Source of the DNA: Streptomyces sp. NA04227
GTDB taxonomy: Bacteria > Actinomycetota > Actinomycetes > Streptomycetales > Streptomycetaceae
Direction: 5' to 3'
Assembly (NCBI RefSeq): GCF_013364195.1
Contig: NZ_CP054918.1
Location: 992,001 to 1,056,000 of the forward strand
Length of the DNA stretch: 64,000 nucleotides
The translations under genes were made by a program, and so were the position numbers. This document shows positions 1-7,225 of this stretch, one piece after another (position 1 is the first letter of the stretch; every line of letters starts with the position of its first letter). The notes beneath the pieces were generated by a model. That model was not told the DNA's origin and searched no databases. It saw only the letters and a list, made by a program, of their open reading frames with translations.

Positions 1-620
1 ACCTGACCGGGCAGCCGCTCGGCCGCCAGGGCTGGGCCGGGCTCGCGCTGCTCGCGGGAGGCGTCACGACGTTCATCCTGGCGGGTGAGCCCCAGGGCTC
101 CGACCAGGTCGCGGGACCGCTGCGGCACTGGCTGATCTTCGGCGTCGTCACCGGCATCGCTCTGCTGCTCGCCGGGGTCGCCGCCCACCGCCGCCCCTTC
201 TACGGACCGGTCCTGCTGGGCGCGGCGGCCGGTCTCCTCTACGGCGTGCAGGACGCGCTGACCCGGGTCAGCGGCGAGCGGCTCGGCGACGGCGGCTGGC
301 CCCTCTTCTTCGAGAGCTGGCAGCCGTACGCCGTCCTGGTACTCGGCGTCACCGGGCTGATCCTGGTGCAGAGCGCCTTCGAGACGGCACCGCTGCAGAT
401 GTCGCTGCCCGCCCTGACCGCCGCCCAGCCGCTGGCCGGGATCGTCTGCGGGGTCGGCTTCCTCGGCGACCGGGTGCGTACCGACACCGGTGCCCTGGCC
501 TGGGAGGCGGCGGGCCTCGCCGCGGTCGTCACCGGCATCGTGCTGCTCGGGCTGCACCCCGCGCTGCCCACACGGACGGCGGGCCCCGGCGAAGAGACGA
601 GGGACCTTCAGCCACGGTGA
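1..620 (+). CDS. DMT/EamA-family membrane transporter, 5' end outside the window
   Basis: The reading frame is open from position 3 to the TGA at 618-620 and enters from the left edge, so the N-terminal half is missing. The visible ~205 residues show several hydrophobic segments (for example around LIFGVVTGIALLLAGVAA and YAVLVLGVTGLILVQSAF) and the small-residue helices typical of the DMT superfamily repeat (second EamA half). Family members export metabolites or small amphipathic compounds across the cytoplasmic membrane; the substrate cannot be read from sequence. A GTG at 246 is internal and is not a credible start because the frame is coding well upstream. The NUDIX gene follows 24 bp later on the same strand, so co-transcription is possible. 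Confidence 0.75.
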   Translation, partial: LTGQPLGRQGWAGLALLAGGVTTFILAGEPQGSDQVAGPLRHWLIFGVVTGIALLLAGVAAHRRPFYGPVLLGAAAGLLYGVQDALTRVSGERLGDGGWPLFFESWQPYAVLVLGVTGLILVQSAFETAPLQMSLPALTAAQPLAGIVCGVGFLGDRVRTDTGALAWEAAGLAAVVTGIVLLGLHPALPTRTAGPGEETRDLQPR

Positions 621-644
621 GGGGCGCCCTGATTGGATGGACAC

Positions 645-1208
645 ATGAGCGCCGCCGACGAGATCCTCGACATCGTGGACGCGCACGACCACGTGATCGG
701 CCAGGCACCGCGCGGCGAGGTCTACGCCCGCGGACTGCGCCACCGCTGTGTGTTCGTGCTCGCCACCGACCCCGACGGCCACCTCTTCGTGCACCGCAGA
801 ACGCCCACCAAGCTGGCCTTCCCCTCCTGCTACGACATGTTCGTCGGCGGAGTGGTCGGCGCCGGTGAGAGCTACGACGACGCGGCGCTGCGCGAGGCCG
901 AGGAGGAGCTGGGCGTACAGGGGCTGCCCAGGCCCGTACCGCTGCTGAAGTTCCTGTACGAGGACGACAGCGGCCCGCGGAACGGGGGCGACGGCGAACC
1001 CTTCGCCTGGTGGTCCTGGGTCTACCAGGTCCGCTGCGACCTTCCCGTACAGCCCCAGCCCGAGGAGATCGACTGGTACGGCTTCCTCACCGAGCAGGAG
1101 GTCGACGCGCGCCTTGGCACCTGGGAGTGGACGCCGGACGGGCTCGCCGCCTACGCGCTGGTCAAGGCGCGGCGAGGCGAGGAAGGGGGCACGGGTGTCG
1201 CGCGGTGA
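645..1208 (+). CDS. NUDIX hydrolase (YfcD/IPP-isomerase-like subgroup)
   Basis: A 187-residue protein with a complete Nudix box at residues 69-91 (G-x5-E-x7-REAEEELGV), which coordinates the divalent cations needed to cleave nucleoside diphosphate linked compounds. The N-terminal layout, with a substrate line ending HRR before the box, is like YfcD and IPP isomerase, but I see nothing that fixes the substrate. I chose ATG 645 over the upstream in-frame TTG at 633, which has no ribosome binding site. The 3' end overlaps the next gene by 14 bp, indicating translational coupling with the DUF202 pair. Confidence 0.85.
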   Translation: MSAADEILDIVDAHDHVIGQAPRGEVYARGLRHRCVFVLATDPDGHLFVHRRTPTKLAFPSCYDMFVGGVVGAGESYDDAALREAEEELGVQGLPRPVPLLKFLYEDDSGPRNGGDGEPFAWWSWVYQVRCDLPVQPQPEEIDWYGFLTEQEVDARLGTWEWTPDGLAAYALVKARRGEEGGTGVAR

Positions 1209-1596
1209 GGACTGGCGGCGGGTGGCGCGGCTGTGGCTGGCACCCGCCCGTATCGCCGAGGAGGGGGACACCCCCGATTACCGCTTCTCGCTGGCCAACG
1301 AACGTACCTTCCTGGCCTGGCTGCGCACCGCCCTCGCGCTGATCGGCGGCGGCTTCGCGGTGGACCAGTTCCTGCCCGACCTGCGCTGGGCCTGGCGGGT
1401 GTGCCTGGCGGTGGCCCTCCTCGCGGCGGGCGTGCTGTGCGCGTTGCGGGCGGTCAACCACTGGGTGCGCTGCGAGCGGGCGATGCGGCGCGGGCAGGAC
1501 CTGCCGGTGTCCCGGTTTCCGGCGCTGATGGCCCTCGCCATCGCCGTGGTCGCCCTGCTCATGGTGGTGATCGTGCTCGCGGGCGGGCAGTCGTGA
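1195..1596 (+). CDS. DUF202 (YidH-type) small membrane protein
   Basis: A 133-residue protein with an N-terminal cytoplasmic stretch carrying the DUF202 signature FSLANERTFLAWLRTALALIGGG, followed by three hydrophobic segments ending at the C-terminus (ALAIAVVALLMVVIVLAG). The family is membrane-embedded and its function is unknown. The start is the GTG at 1195, behind a purine-rich GGAAGGGGG, which overlaps the NUDIX stop. Its own stop codon overlaps the GTG of a second DUF202 gene (GTGA). Tandem DUF202 pairs are common in actinobacteria and probably act as a heteromer. Confidence 0.85.
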   Translation: MSRGEDWRRVARLWLAPARIAEEGDTPDYRFSLANERTFLAWLRTALALIGGGFAVDQFLPDLRWAWRVCLAVALLAAGVLCALRAVNHWVRCERAMRRGQDLPVSRFPALMALAIAVVALLMVVIVLAGGQS

Positions 1597-1898
1597 CGGC
1601 GCGCGACCCGGGGCTCCAGCCGGAGCGGACCAGGCTGGCCTGGCGGCGCACCACGCTGGCCTGCACGGTGGCCACCGTCCTCGCGGGCAAGGCGGCCCTG
1701 CAGAGCGGCGACGCGCCCGGCGTCCTGGCCGGGGTGCTGTGTGTGCTGCTGTGGCTGGGCTTTCTGTGGGTGGCCCACCGCAGGATCACCGCGCTCGGCG
1801 AGGCGGCCGTTCCCCGGCCGCTGGTGCCGCGGCTCGCCACCACGGCCGCGCTGTGCACGATGGCGCTCGCGGTGTGCGGCGCCGTCGTCGTGCGCTGA
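1593..1898 (+). CDS. DUF202 family membrane protein, second of the pair
   Basis: A 101-residue protein starting at GTG 1593 inside the stop of the preceding gene. Residues 8-25 carry the family motif (LQPERTRLAWRRTTLAC), followed by three hydrophobic helices. Membership in the same family plus the 4-bp overlap argue that the two proteins are made stoichiometrically and form one complex in the cytoplasmic membrane. Biochemical role unknown. The gene ends 28 bp before the convergent oxidoreductase gene. Confidence 0.8.
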   Translation: MTARDPGLQPERTRLAWRRTTLACTVATVLAGKAALQSGDAPGVLAGVLCVLLWLGFLWVAHRRITALGEAAVPRPLVPRLATTAALCTMALAVCGAVVVR

Positions 1899-1926
1899 CG
1901 CCCGGCCCGCCCGCGCCGCAGCAGGG

Positions 1927-2862
1927 TCAGTCGCCCCAGTCGACCGTGACCACGATCTTTCCCCGGGTGTGCCCCTCCTGGCTGCGGCGGTGCGCCTCGG
2001 CGGCCTCGGGCAGCGGGAAGGTCTCGGCCACGTGTACGCGCAGTTCCTCGTGCTCCACGAGTTCGGAGAGCCGCCGCAGATCCTCGGCGTCGGGGCGGAC
2101 GAAGAGATAGCGCCCGCCGAGGCTGACCACCTCGTGGTCGGCGACCGAGACCAGCCGCCCGTCCGGTGCGAGCAGGTGTTCCGAGCGGCGCAGGGTGTCC
2201 CCGCCGACCGTGTCCAGGATCGCGTCCACGCCCCCGGACGCCAGTTGCCGCACGCCCTCGGCGAGGTCCTCCCGGTAGTCGACCGGCTCCGCGCCCAGCT
2301 CCCGCAGATAGTCGTGGTTGCCGGCGGAGGCGGTACCGATCACCCGGGCGCCGAAGTGCCGCGCGATCTGCACGGCCGCCGAGCCGACACCACCGGCGGC
2401 CGCGTGCACGAGGACCACCTCGCCCTCCTGGACGCGCAGGGCCCGGGTCAGTGCCTGGTAGGCGGTGAGCCCGGTGAGCGGGAGGCCCGCCGCCTCCTCG
2501 AATCCGATGTTGCGCGGCTTGCGGGCCAGGGTGCGTACGGGCGCGGCCACGTACTCGGCGAAGGTGCCGCGCGAGAGCATGTCCTCGCGTACGTAGCCGA
2601 CCACCTCGTCGCCGACCGCGAACTCGGTGACGGAGGCGCCGGGCTGGGTCACCACCCCGGAGACGTCCCAGCCGGGGACGACCGGGAACACGGCGTCGAA
2701 CGCGCTGTCGAGACGGCCCTCGCGTGCCTTCCAGTCGACCGGGTTCACGGCCGCCGCGCGGACCTTCACAAGCACCGAGTCGGGGCCCACCTTGGGGTCG
2801 GCCACGTCCCCGTACTCCAGCACCTCGGGTCCGCCGTAGCTGCGGTAGGTGATCGCCTTCAT
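1927..2862 (-). CDS. NADP-dependent quinone oxidoreductase-like MDR protein
   Basis: A 311-residue zinc-independent medium-chain dehydrogenase/reductase. The N-terminal GroES-like half includes NPVDWKAREG. The Rossmann half contains the cofactor motif VLVHAAAGGVGSAAVQIA (about residues 140-160), with no catalytic Cys/His zinc set. Such enzymes reduce quinones or enones with NADPH in the cytoplasm; the physiological substrate is not evident. ATG at 2862 is preceded by an AAGGGG ribosome binding site. It is divergent from the metallo-beta-lactamase-fold gene, with about 220 bp between them. Confidence 0.85.
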   Translation of the reverse strand: MKAITYRSYGGPEVLEYGDVADPKVGPDSVLVKVRAAAVNPVDWKAREGRLDSAFDAVFPVVPGWDVSGVVTQPGASVTEFAVGDEVVGYVREDMLSRGTFAEYVAAPVRTLARKPRNIGFEEAAGLPLTGLTAYQALTRALRVQEGEVVLVHAAAGGVGSAAVQIARHFGARVIGTASAGNHDYLRELGAEPVDYREDLAEGVRQLASGGVDAILDTVGGDTLRRSEHLLAPDGRLVSVADHEVVSLGGRYLFVRPDAEDLRRLSELVEHEELRVHVAETFPLPEAAEAHRRSQEGHTRGKIVVTVDWGD

Positions 2863-2926
2863 GCTGCCCCTTGTACGTACGGGCCTGTGGTGACGGGTTC
2901 GCCGCTGCTCACTGCCGACCGGCGCT

Positions 2927-2945
2927 GATCACTGTGGATCACTGT
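2927..2945. promoter_or_regulatory. Direct repeat GATCACTGT x2 in a divergent promoter region
   Basis: GATCACTGT occurs at 2927-2935 and again at 2937-2945, a 10-bp period that places both copies on the same helix face. A degenerate copy (GCTCACTGC) lies at about 2907. The site sits between the divergent MDR and MBL-fold genes. It may be a regulator binding site; the function is inferred from position only. Confidence 0.25.
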
Positions 2946-3081
2946 CGAGGCTGCCACAGGAGGCCCTCGGCGGCATCACGAGCGGCCACCGCCCCGGCGC
3001 GGTCCCGGGCGCCCTACCGCCCCGAGGTGCCAACTGGCAGTCTGTGCGGGCCTGTTGTCGATCACGAATCCGGGAGTGCGC

Positions 3082-3993
3082 ATGACCGCGCGGGAGCCGT
3101 ACACCGTGGCGCTGGCCGAGGGGGTGCACGCCTATGTGCAGCCGGACGGCGGGTGGTGCCTGAACAACGCCGGTTTCCTCTCCGACGGCACCTCGACCCT
3201 GCTCGTCGACACCGCGGCGACCGAACGCAGGGCCAGGGCGCTGCGCGCGGCGCTCCTGGCGACGGGCGCCCCGCCGCCCGCGCAGGTGGTGAACACCCAT
3301 CACCACGGCGACCACACCTACGGCAACAGCGTCTTCACGCCGCGGGCGACGATCGTCTCGCACGCCGACTGCCGCCGTGAGGCGCTCGCCGCGGGCAACC
3401 ACCTGGAGCTGCTCTGGCCCCGGACCGAGTACGGCGAGGTCCCGGTGACGCCCGCGAGCCTCACCTACACCGACCGGCTGACCCTGTTCACGGGCGGCAC
3501 CGAGGCCCAGGTGCTGCATCCCGGGCCCGCGCACACGGTCGGGGACTCGGTGGTGTGGCTGCCCGGGGAGCGGATCCTGTTCACCGGGGACCTGATCTTC
3601 GAGGGCGGCACCCCGTTCGTGCTGATGGGGTCGCTCAGCGGCTCGCTGCGCGCCCTCGCCATGCTGCGCGAACTCGGCGCCGAGACCGTCGTCCCCGGGC
3701 ACGGGCCGGTCACCGACCCCTCCGCGTACGACCGGACCGAGCGGTACCTGCGCTTCCTCGCCGACCTGGCGCAGACGTCCCGCGCGAGCGGGCTGACCCC
3801 ACTGCAGGCGGCGCTCGGCGCGGACCTCGGCGAGTTCGCCGAGCTGCGCGAGAGCGAGCGGCTGGTGGCCAATCTGCACCGGGCCTACGCGGAGCTCGAC
3901 GGGCTGCCGCCCGGTTCCCCGCTGGATCTGCTCACCTGCTTCGGCGACATGGCGACCGTCAACGGCGGCGAGATGGTGGCCTGTCACGCCTGA
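3082..3993 (+). CDS. MBL-fold metallo-hydrolase
   Basis: A 303-residue protein with the metallo-beta-lactamase metal motif HxHxDH at residues 73-78 (THHHGDH), a downstream metal histidine in HPGPAHTVGD, the bridging Asp in LFTGDLIFEGG and the last His in VVPGHGPV, so a complete dinuclear zinc site is predicted. The fold hydrolyses thioesters, lactones or phosphodiesters; the substrate is unknown. ATG 3082 was chosen because GGGAG lies 5 bp upstream, while the TTG at 3055 has none. It converges on the TetR gene 45 bp downstream. Confidence 0.85.
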   Translation: MTAREPYTVALAEGVHAYVQPDGGWCLNNAGFLSDGTSTLLVDTAATERRARALRAALLATGAPPPAQVVNTHHHGDHTYGNSVFTPRATIVSHADCRREALAAGNHLELLWPRTEYGEVPVTPASLTYTDRLTLFTGGTEAQVLHPGPAHTVGDSVVWLPGERILFTGDLIFEGGTPFVLMGSLSGSLRALAMLRELGAETVVPGHGPVTDPSAYDRTERYLRFLADLAQTSRASGLTPLQAALGADLGEFAELRESERLVANLHRAYAELDGLPPGSPLDLLTCFGDMATVNGGEMVACHA

Positions 3994-4038
3994 GCCCGCC
4001 CCCGGTGACGGGCGAGGCGGCGAGGCCCGGCGTACGGC

Positions 4039-4632
4039 TCAGGGCCGCAGCGCCTGCAGCAGCAGATCGGCGAGGTGGTCGGCGACCTGCTGCGGGGAGA
4101 GCGGGCCGTCGGGCCGGTACCAGGTGGACAGGTGGTGCACCGAGCCGAAGTGGTAGTCGACGACGAGGTCGGCGGGGGTCGCGTCGGAGAACACCCCCGA
4201 GCGCTGGCCCTCCTCGACCAGGGCCCGGAACCGCTCGTGGTAGCGGCGCCGTTCGGCCCGTACCCGCTTGTGGTTCTCGGGCCCGAGGTGGTGCATGGAG
4301 CGGAAGAAGATGGAAGCGTCGTCGAGGTTGTCGATGGTGGTGACCACCACGTCCGCGGCGGCGTCGCGCAGCCGCCGCTCCACGGGCCCCTCCGCCTGGG
4401 CGAAGTCGTCCAGGCGCTCCTGCTGGAGGCGCAGCACCCGGGCGTAGACCTCCAGGAGCAGCTCTTCCTTGGAGCCGAAGTAGTGGTAGAGGGCGCCCTT
4501 GGTGACACCGGCCGACTCCACGATCTCCTGGACGGAGGTGCGGTCGTAGCCCTGTTCGGCGAAGAGGCGGGTGGCCGCGGCCAGCAGCCGCTGCGGCACC
4601 GGCGCCGCCGGTTCGTCCGTGTTCCTGGCCAT
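4039..4632 (-). CDS. TetR/AcrR-family transcriptional regulator
   Basis: A 197-residue regulator starting at ATG 4632 (MARNTDEP); a longer upstream frame is non-coding in composition. Residues 13-60 form the TetR helix-turn-helix (AATRLFAEQGYDRTSVQEIVESAGVTKGALYHYF shape). The C-terminal ligand domain is all-helical and ends in a dimerisation region. It is divergent from the NamZ gene and convergent with the MBL-fold gene. Lipid-metabolism TetR regulators have similar N-termini, but neither ligand nor operator can be assigned. Confidence 0.85.
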   Translation of the reverse strand: MARNTDEPAAPVPQRLLAAATRLFAEQGYDRTSVQEIVESAGVTKGALYHYFGSKEELLLEVYARVLRLQQERLDDFAQAEGPVERRLRDAAADVVVTTIDNLDDASIFFRSMHHLGPENHKRVRAERRRYHERFRALVEEGQRSGVFSDATPADLVVDYHFGSVHHLSTWYRPDGPLSPQQVADHLADLLLQALRP

Positions 4633-4990
4633 TGCCGCCACCTGCCTCTGTTCATCCGTTCTTCGCCGGGTCAGCGAACTCTCGTCGGAGGATCTTCCCA
4701 CTTGTCGGGTCCACGGCTTCCCCCGAGGGCAGCACTCCGCACGCCGCCCCTCGCACCGGCCCCCGCTCCCCCGGCCGGACTCACCGCCCATTTCCCCCTG
4801 CCGCGTTCGTTCCCCGCCACCGCCCGCCGCGCTAGCGTGCGTGGCCGCGGTCCTGTTGTGCGTCATGCCGTCATATCTCTTGTACGTCGTGTCCGTTGAG
4901 CGCCATGTGTCTTGTACGGCAGGCCTGTTGAGTGTCAGGGGTCACTTCCCCTGGTGAGTGATGCGTTGTTCCCCGAGTGCGGAGGTCACC
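4633..4990. other. Divergent intergenic region between tetR-like and namZ-like genes
   Basis: These 358 bp contain no supported gene. The half nearest the TetR start is pyrimidine/GC rich without a clear box. The half nearest the muramidase holds the spaced direct repeats listed separately and a GGAGG at 4981-4985 that sets the ATG 4991 start. Confidence 0.5.
4879..4932 (+). promoter_or_regulatory. Two-copy direct repeat (CTTGTACG-N6-CYGTTGAG), 32-bp period
   Basis: CTTGTACG at 4879-4886 and 4911-4918, and CCGTTGAG/CTGTTGAG at 4893-4900 and 4925-4932, form two copies of a composite half-site exactly 32 bp (three helical turns) apart. They lie about 60-110 bp upstream of the NamZ start, a good position for an activator or a response-regulator dimer. 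The binding protein is unknown. Confidence 0.4.
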
Positions 4991-6265
4991 ATGAACCTGT
5001 CCAGACGGGGCCTGCTGGCCGCGACCACCTCGGCCGCCGGAGCACTGGCACTGTCCACCCCCGCCACGGCGGCCGACACCGGCGGCGGGCGGCTGCGTAC
5101 CGGCTTCGAACGGCTGGCCGCCGACGGCTACGCCCTGCTGTCCGGCAGCCGCGTCGGCGTCGTCACCAATCCGACGGGAGTCACCGGCGGCCGGAGCGAC
5201 GACCCCGGCGGGGCGGCGGGCGTACGGCACATCGTCGACGTCATGCACGCCGACGAGCGCGTCGACCTGATCGCTGTCTTCGGCCCCGAGCACGGTTTCC
5301 GCGGCACCGCGCAGGCGGGCGGCTCCGAGGGCCGCTACGACGACCCGGCCACCGGACTGCCGGTCTACGACACGTACCTCAAGAGCGGACAGGCACTCGC
5401 GGACATCTTCACCGCCTCCGGCGTGGACACGATCGTCTTTGACATCCAGGACGTCGGCGCCCGCTTCTACACCTACATCTGGACGCTCTTCGACTGCATG
5501 GAGTCCGCCCGGCTGGCGGGCAAGCGCTTCGTGGTCCTCGACCGGCCCAACCCGGTGACCGGCCGCGCGGCCCTGGGCCCGGTGCTGCACAAGGAGTTCG
5601 CCAGCTTCGTGGGCCGCCGGCCCATCTCACAGGCGCACGGGATGACGGTCACCGAACTCGCGCGCCTGTTCAACGGCGAGTTCCTGGAGTCGCCCGTACC
5701 GCTGGAGACCGTGACCATGACCGGCTGGCGGCGCAGGGACTTCTACGAGGAGTCGGGACTGCCCTGGGTGCCGCCGAGCCCCAACATGCCGACGCCGGAC
5801 ACCGCGCTGGTCTACGCGGGCACCTGCATGTTCGAGGGGACGAACCTGTCCGAGGGCAGGGGGACCACCCGGCCCTTCGAACTGCTCGGCGCCGAGGGCG
5901 TCGACCGCCGGTGGGCGCAGGCGGCGAACGCGCTCGCACTGCCCGGAGTGGCCTTCCGGGAGGCCTACTTCGCGCCCACCTTCTCGAAGTTCCAGGGCAA
6001 GACGGTCGGCGGGGTGCAGATCCACGTCCACGACCGCCACGCCTTCGATCCGGTGCGCACCGGAGTCGCCCTGCTGATCACGGCCAAGCAGGTGTGGAGC
6101 GGATTCGCCTGGCGACCGGACAACTGGATCGACAAGCTCACCGGCAGCACCCTGGTGCGCACCATGATCGACGCGGGCGCGGGCACCGACGAGGTCGTCG
6201 CCGCCTGGCAGCGGGAGCTCGACACCTTCCGCCTGATTCGTACACGTTATCTCCACTACCGCTGA
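4991..6265 (+). CDS. Secreted DUF1343 protein, NamZ-type exo-beta-N-acetylmuramidase
   Basis: A 424-residue protein with a twin-arginine signal peptide (SRRGLLA at residues 4-10, hydrophobic run, cleavage near ATA-AD at ~29), so it is probably exported folded. The mature part is a full DUF1343 domain, including FGPEHGFRG, DIQDVGARFYTYIW and DRPNP. The characterised family member, Bacillus subtilis NamZ, removes MurNAc from the non-reducing end of peptidoglycan fragments in muropeptide recycling, and the same role is inferred here. GGAGG at 4981 with a 5-bp spacer fixes ATG 4991. It stands alone, with no NagZ or AmiE gene beside it. Confidence 0.8.
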   Translation: MNLSRRGLLAATTSAAGALALSTPATAADTGGGRLRTGFERLAADGYALLSGSRVGVVTNPTGVTGGRSDDPGGAAGVRHIVDVMHADERVDLIAVFGPEHGFRGTAQAGGSEGRYDDPATGLPVYDTYLKSGQALADIFTASGVDTIVFDIQDVGARFYTYIWTLFDCMESARLAGKRFVVLDRPNPVTGRAALGPVLHKEFASFVGRRPISQAHGMTVTELARLFNGEFLESPVPLETVTMTGWRRRDFYEESGLPWVPPSPNMPTPDTALVYAGTCMFEGTNLSEGRGTTRPFELLGAEGVDRRWAQAANALALPGVAFREAYFAPTFSKFQGKTVGGVQIHVHDRHAFDPVRTGVALLITAKQVWSGFAWRPDNWIDKLTGSTLVRTMIDAGAGTDEVVAAWQRELDTFRLIRTRYLHYR

Positions 6266-6479
6266 CCGACCTCGTCCGACAGCTCCCTGAACCAGCGTTT
6301 CACCAGGTCACAGGCGTGCGGCCGGGGCCCGCTCCGCTTCAGCGGCAGCGCGGTCCCCGGCCTCCGCCGGATTTTCCTCGCCATTTGCCCCGCAGAGGGG
6401 ATCCGACAGGCCTGCTCGTACGTCTACGGGTAGACGCCCGTACGACAAGACCTGGTACGTGTGACGGAGGGACAGCGAG

Positions 6480-7082
6480 ATGGCAGGGTTCAGAAGCCTC
6501 GCAAGACAGGTGCGCGATCCGCGCAACGACCTTGCCCTGCGCAGGTATTCACTGCGCAAGTGCCTGGAGCGGTTCGCTCCTTACGGCCACCGGGCCACCT
6601 GGGACCACCTGTGCTCCCGGTCCGGGTTCGGCCCCGAGGACCGCTCCCCCGACCCCCGGCGGCTGCTCTCCGCGCTGGACGAGCTGGAGGCCGCCCGAGC
6701 CGTCTGGCTCGCCTACGAGGACGACTTCGCCGAGCGCCGCAGGCGCGAGAAGCACGAGGGACTGCGCCGCCCGTCCAGCGTGGACGACTGGCACCGGCTC
6801 ACCTGGGGCGGTTTCGGCGTCGCCTGGTGCGACGACCCCGCCGTGCACCCCCACGATCCGCTCGCCGTCGTACTCGGCCGGATCATCGACGCCCTGGAAC
6901 GCCACCCCGGCGCGAGCTGCCCGGTCTGCGAGGGACACAGCCTGCTCTGGCGGAACGACCTGGCTCACGAGCCCTCCTGCGCCCCCGTGTGCACGGACTG
7001 CGGCATCGTCGTGCCACGCCCGGTACTGACCGACGCGGCCGTGAGCCGCGCCTGGCACGCCCGGGTACTCGTCTCGGCCTGA
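6480..7082 (+). CDS. Conserved hypothetical protein with a C-terminal zinc-ribbon-like cysteine set
   Basis: A 200-residue protein with no recognised domain. The N-terminal ~100 residues are helical, charged and rich in Arg. The C-terminal part has C147-x2-C150 and C171-x2-C174, plus C167, a spacing that would suit a small zinc ribbon. There is no signal peptide or membrane segment. A GGAGGG 8 bp upstream supports ATG 6480. It precedes the repeat-split gene on the same strand with a 143-bp gap. Function unknown. Confidence 0.65.
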   Translation: MAGFRSLARQVRDPRNDLALRRYSLRKCLERFAPYGHRATWDHLCSRSGFGPEDRSPDPRRLLSALDELEAARAVWLAYEDDFAERRRREKHEGLRRPSSVDDWHRLTWGGFGVAWCDDPAVHPHDPLAVVLGRIIDALERHPGASCPVCEGHSLLWRNDLAHEPSCAPVCTDCGIVVPRPVLTDAAVSRAWHARVLVSA

Positions 7083-7225
7083 GCGACCAACCGCGACGGG
7101 ACGCCGTTGGCACAACTCCTCATGCCCCTACGCCCGCACACCCCCTCGTCCACCCGCCGGACGCCGCTCGTTAAGGTGGCCGCTCGGCACGGCGCGGCCA
7201 CCGCGCGGCAGACAAAGGGGGCGGG

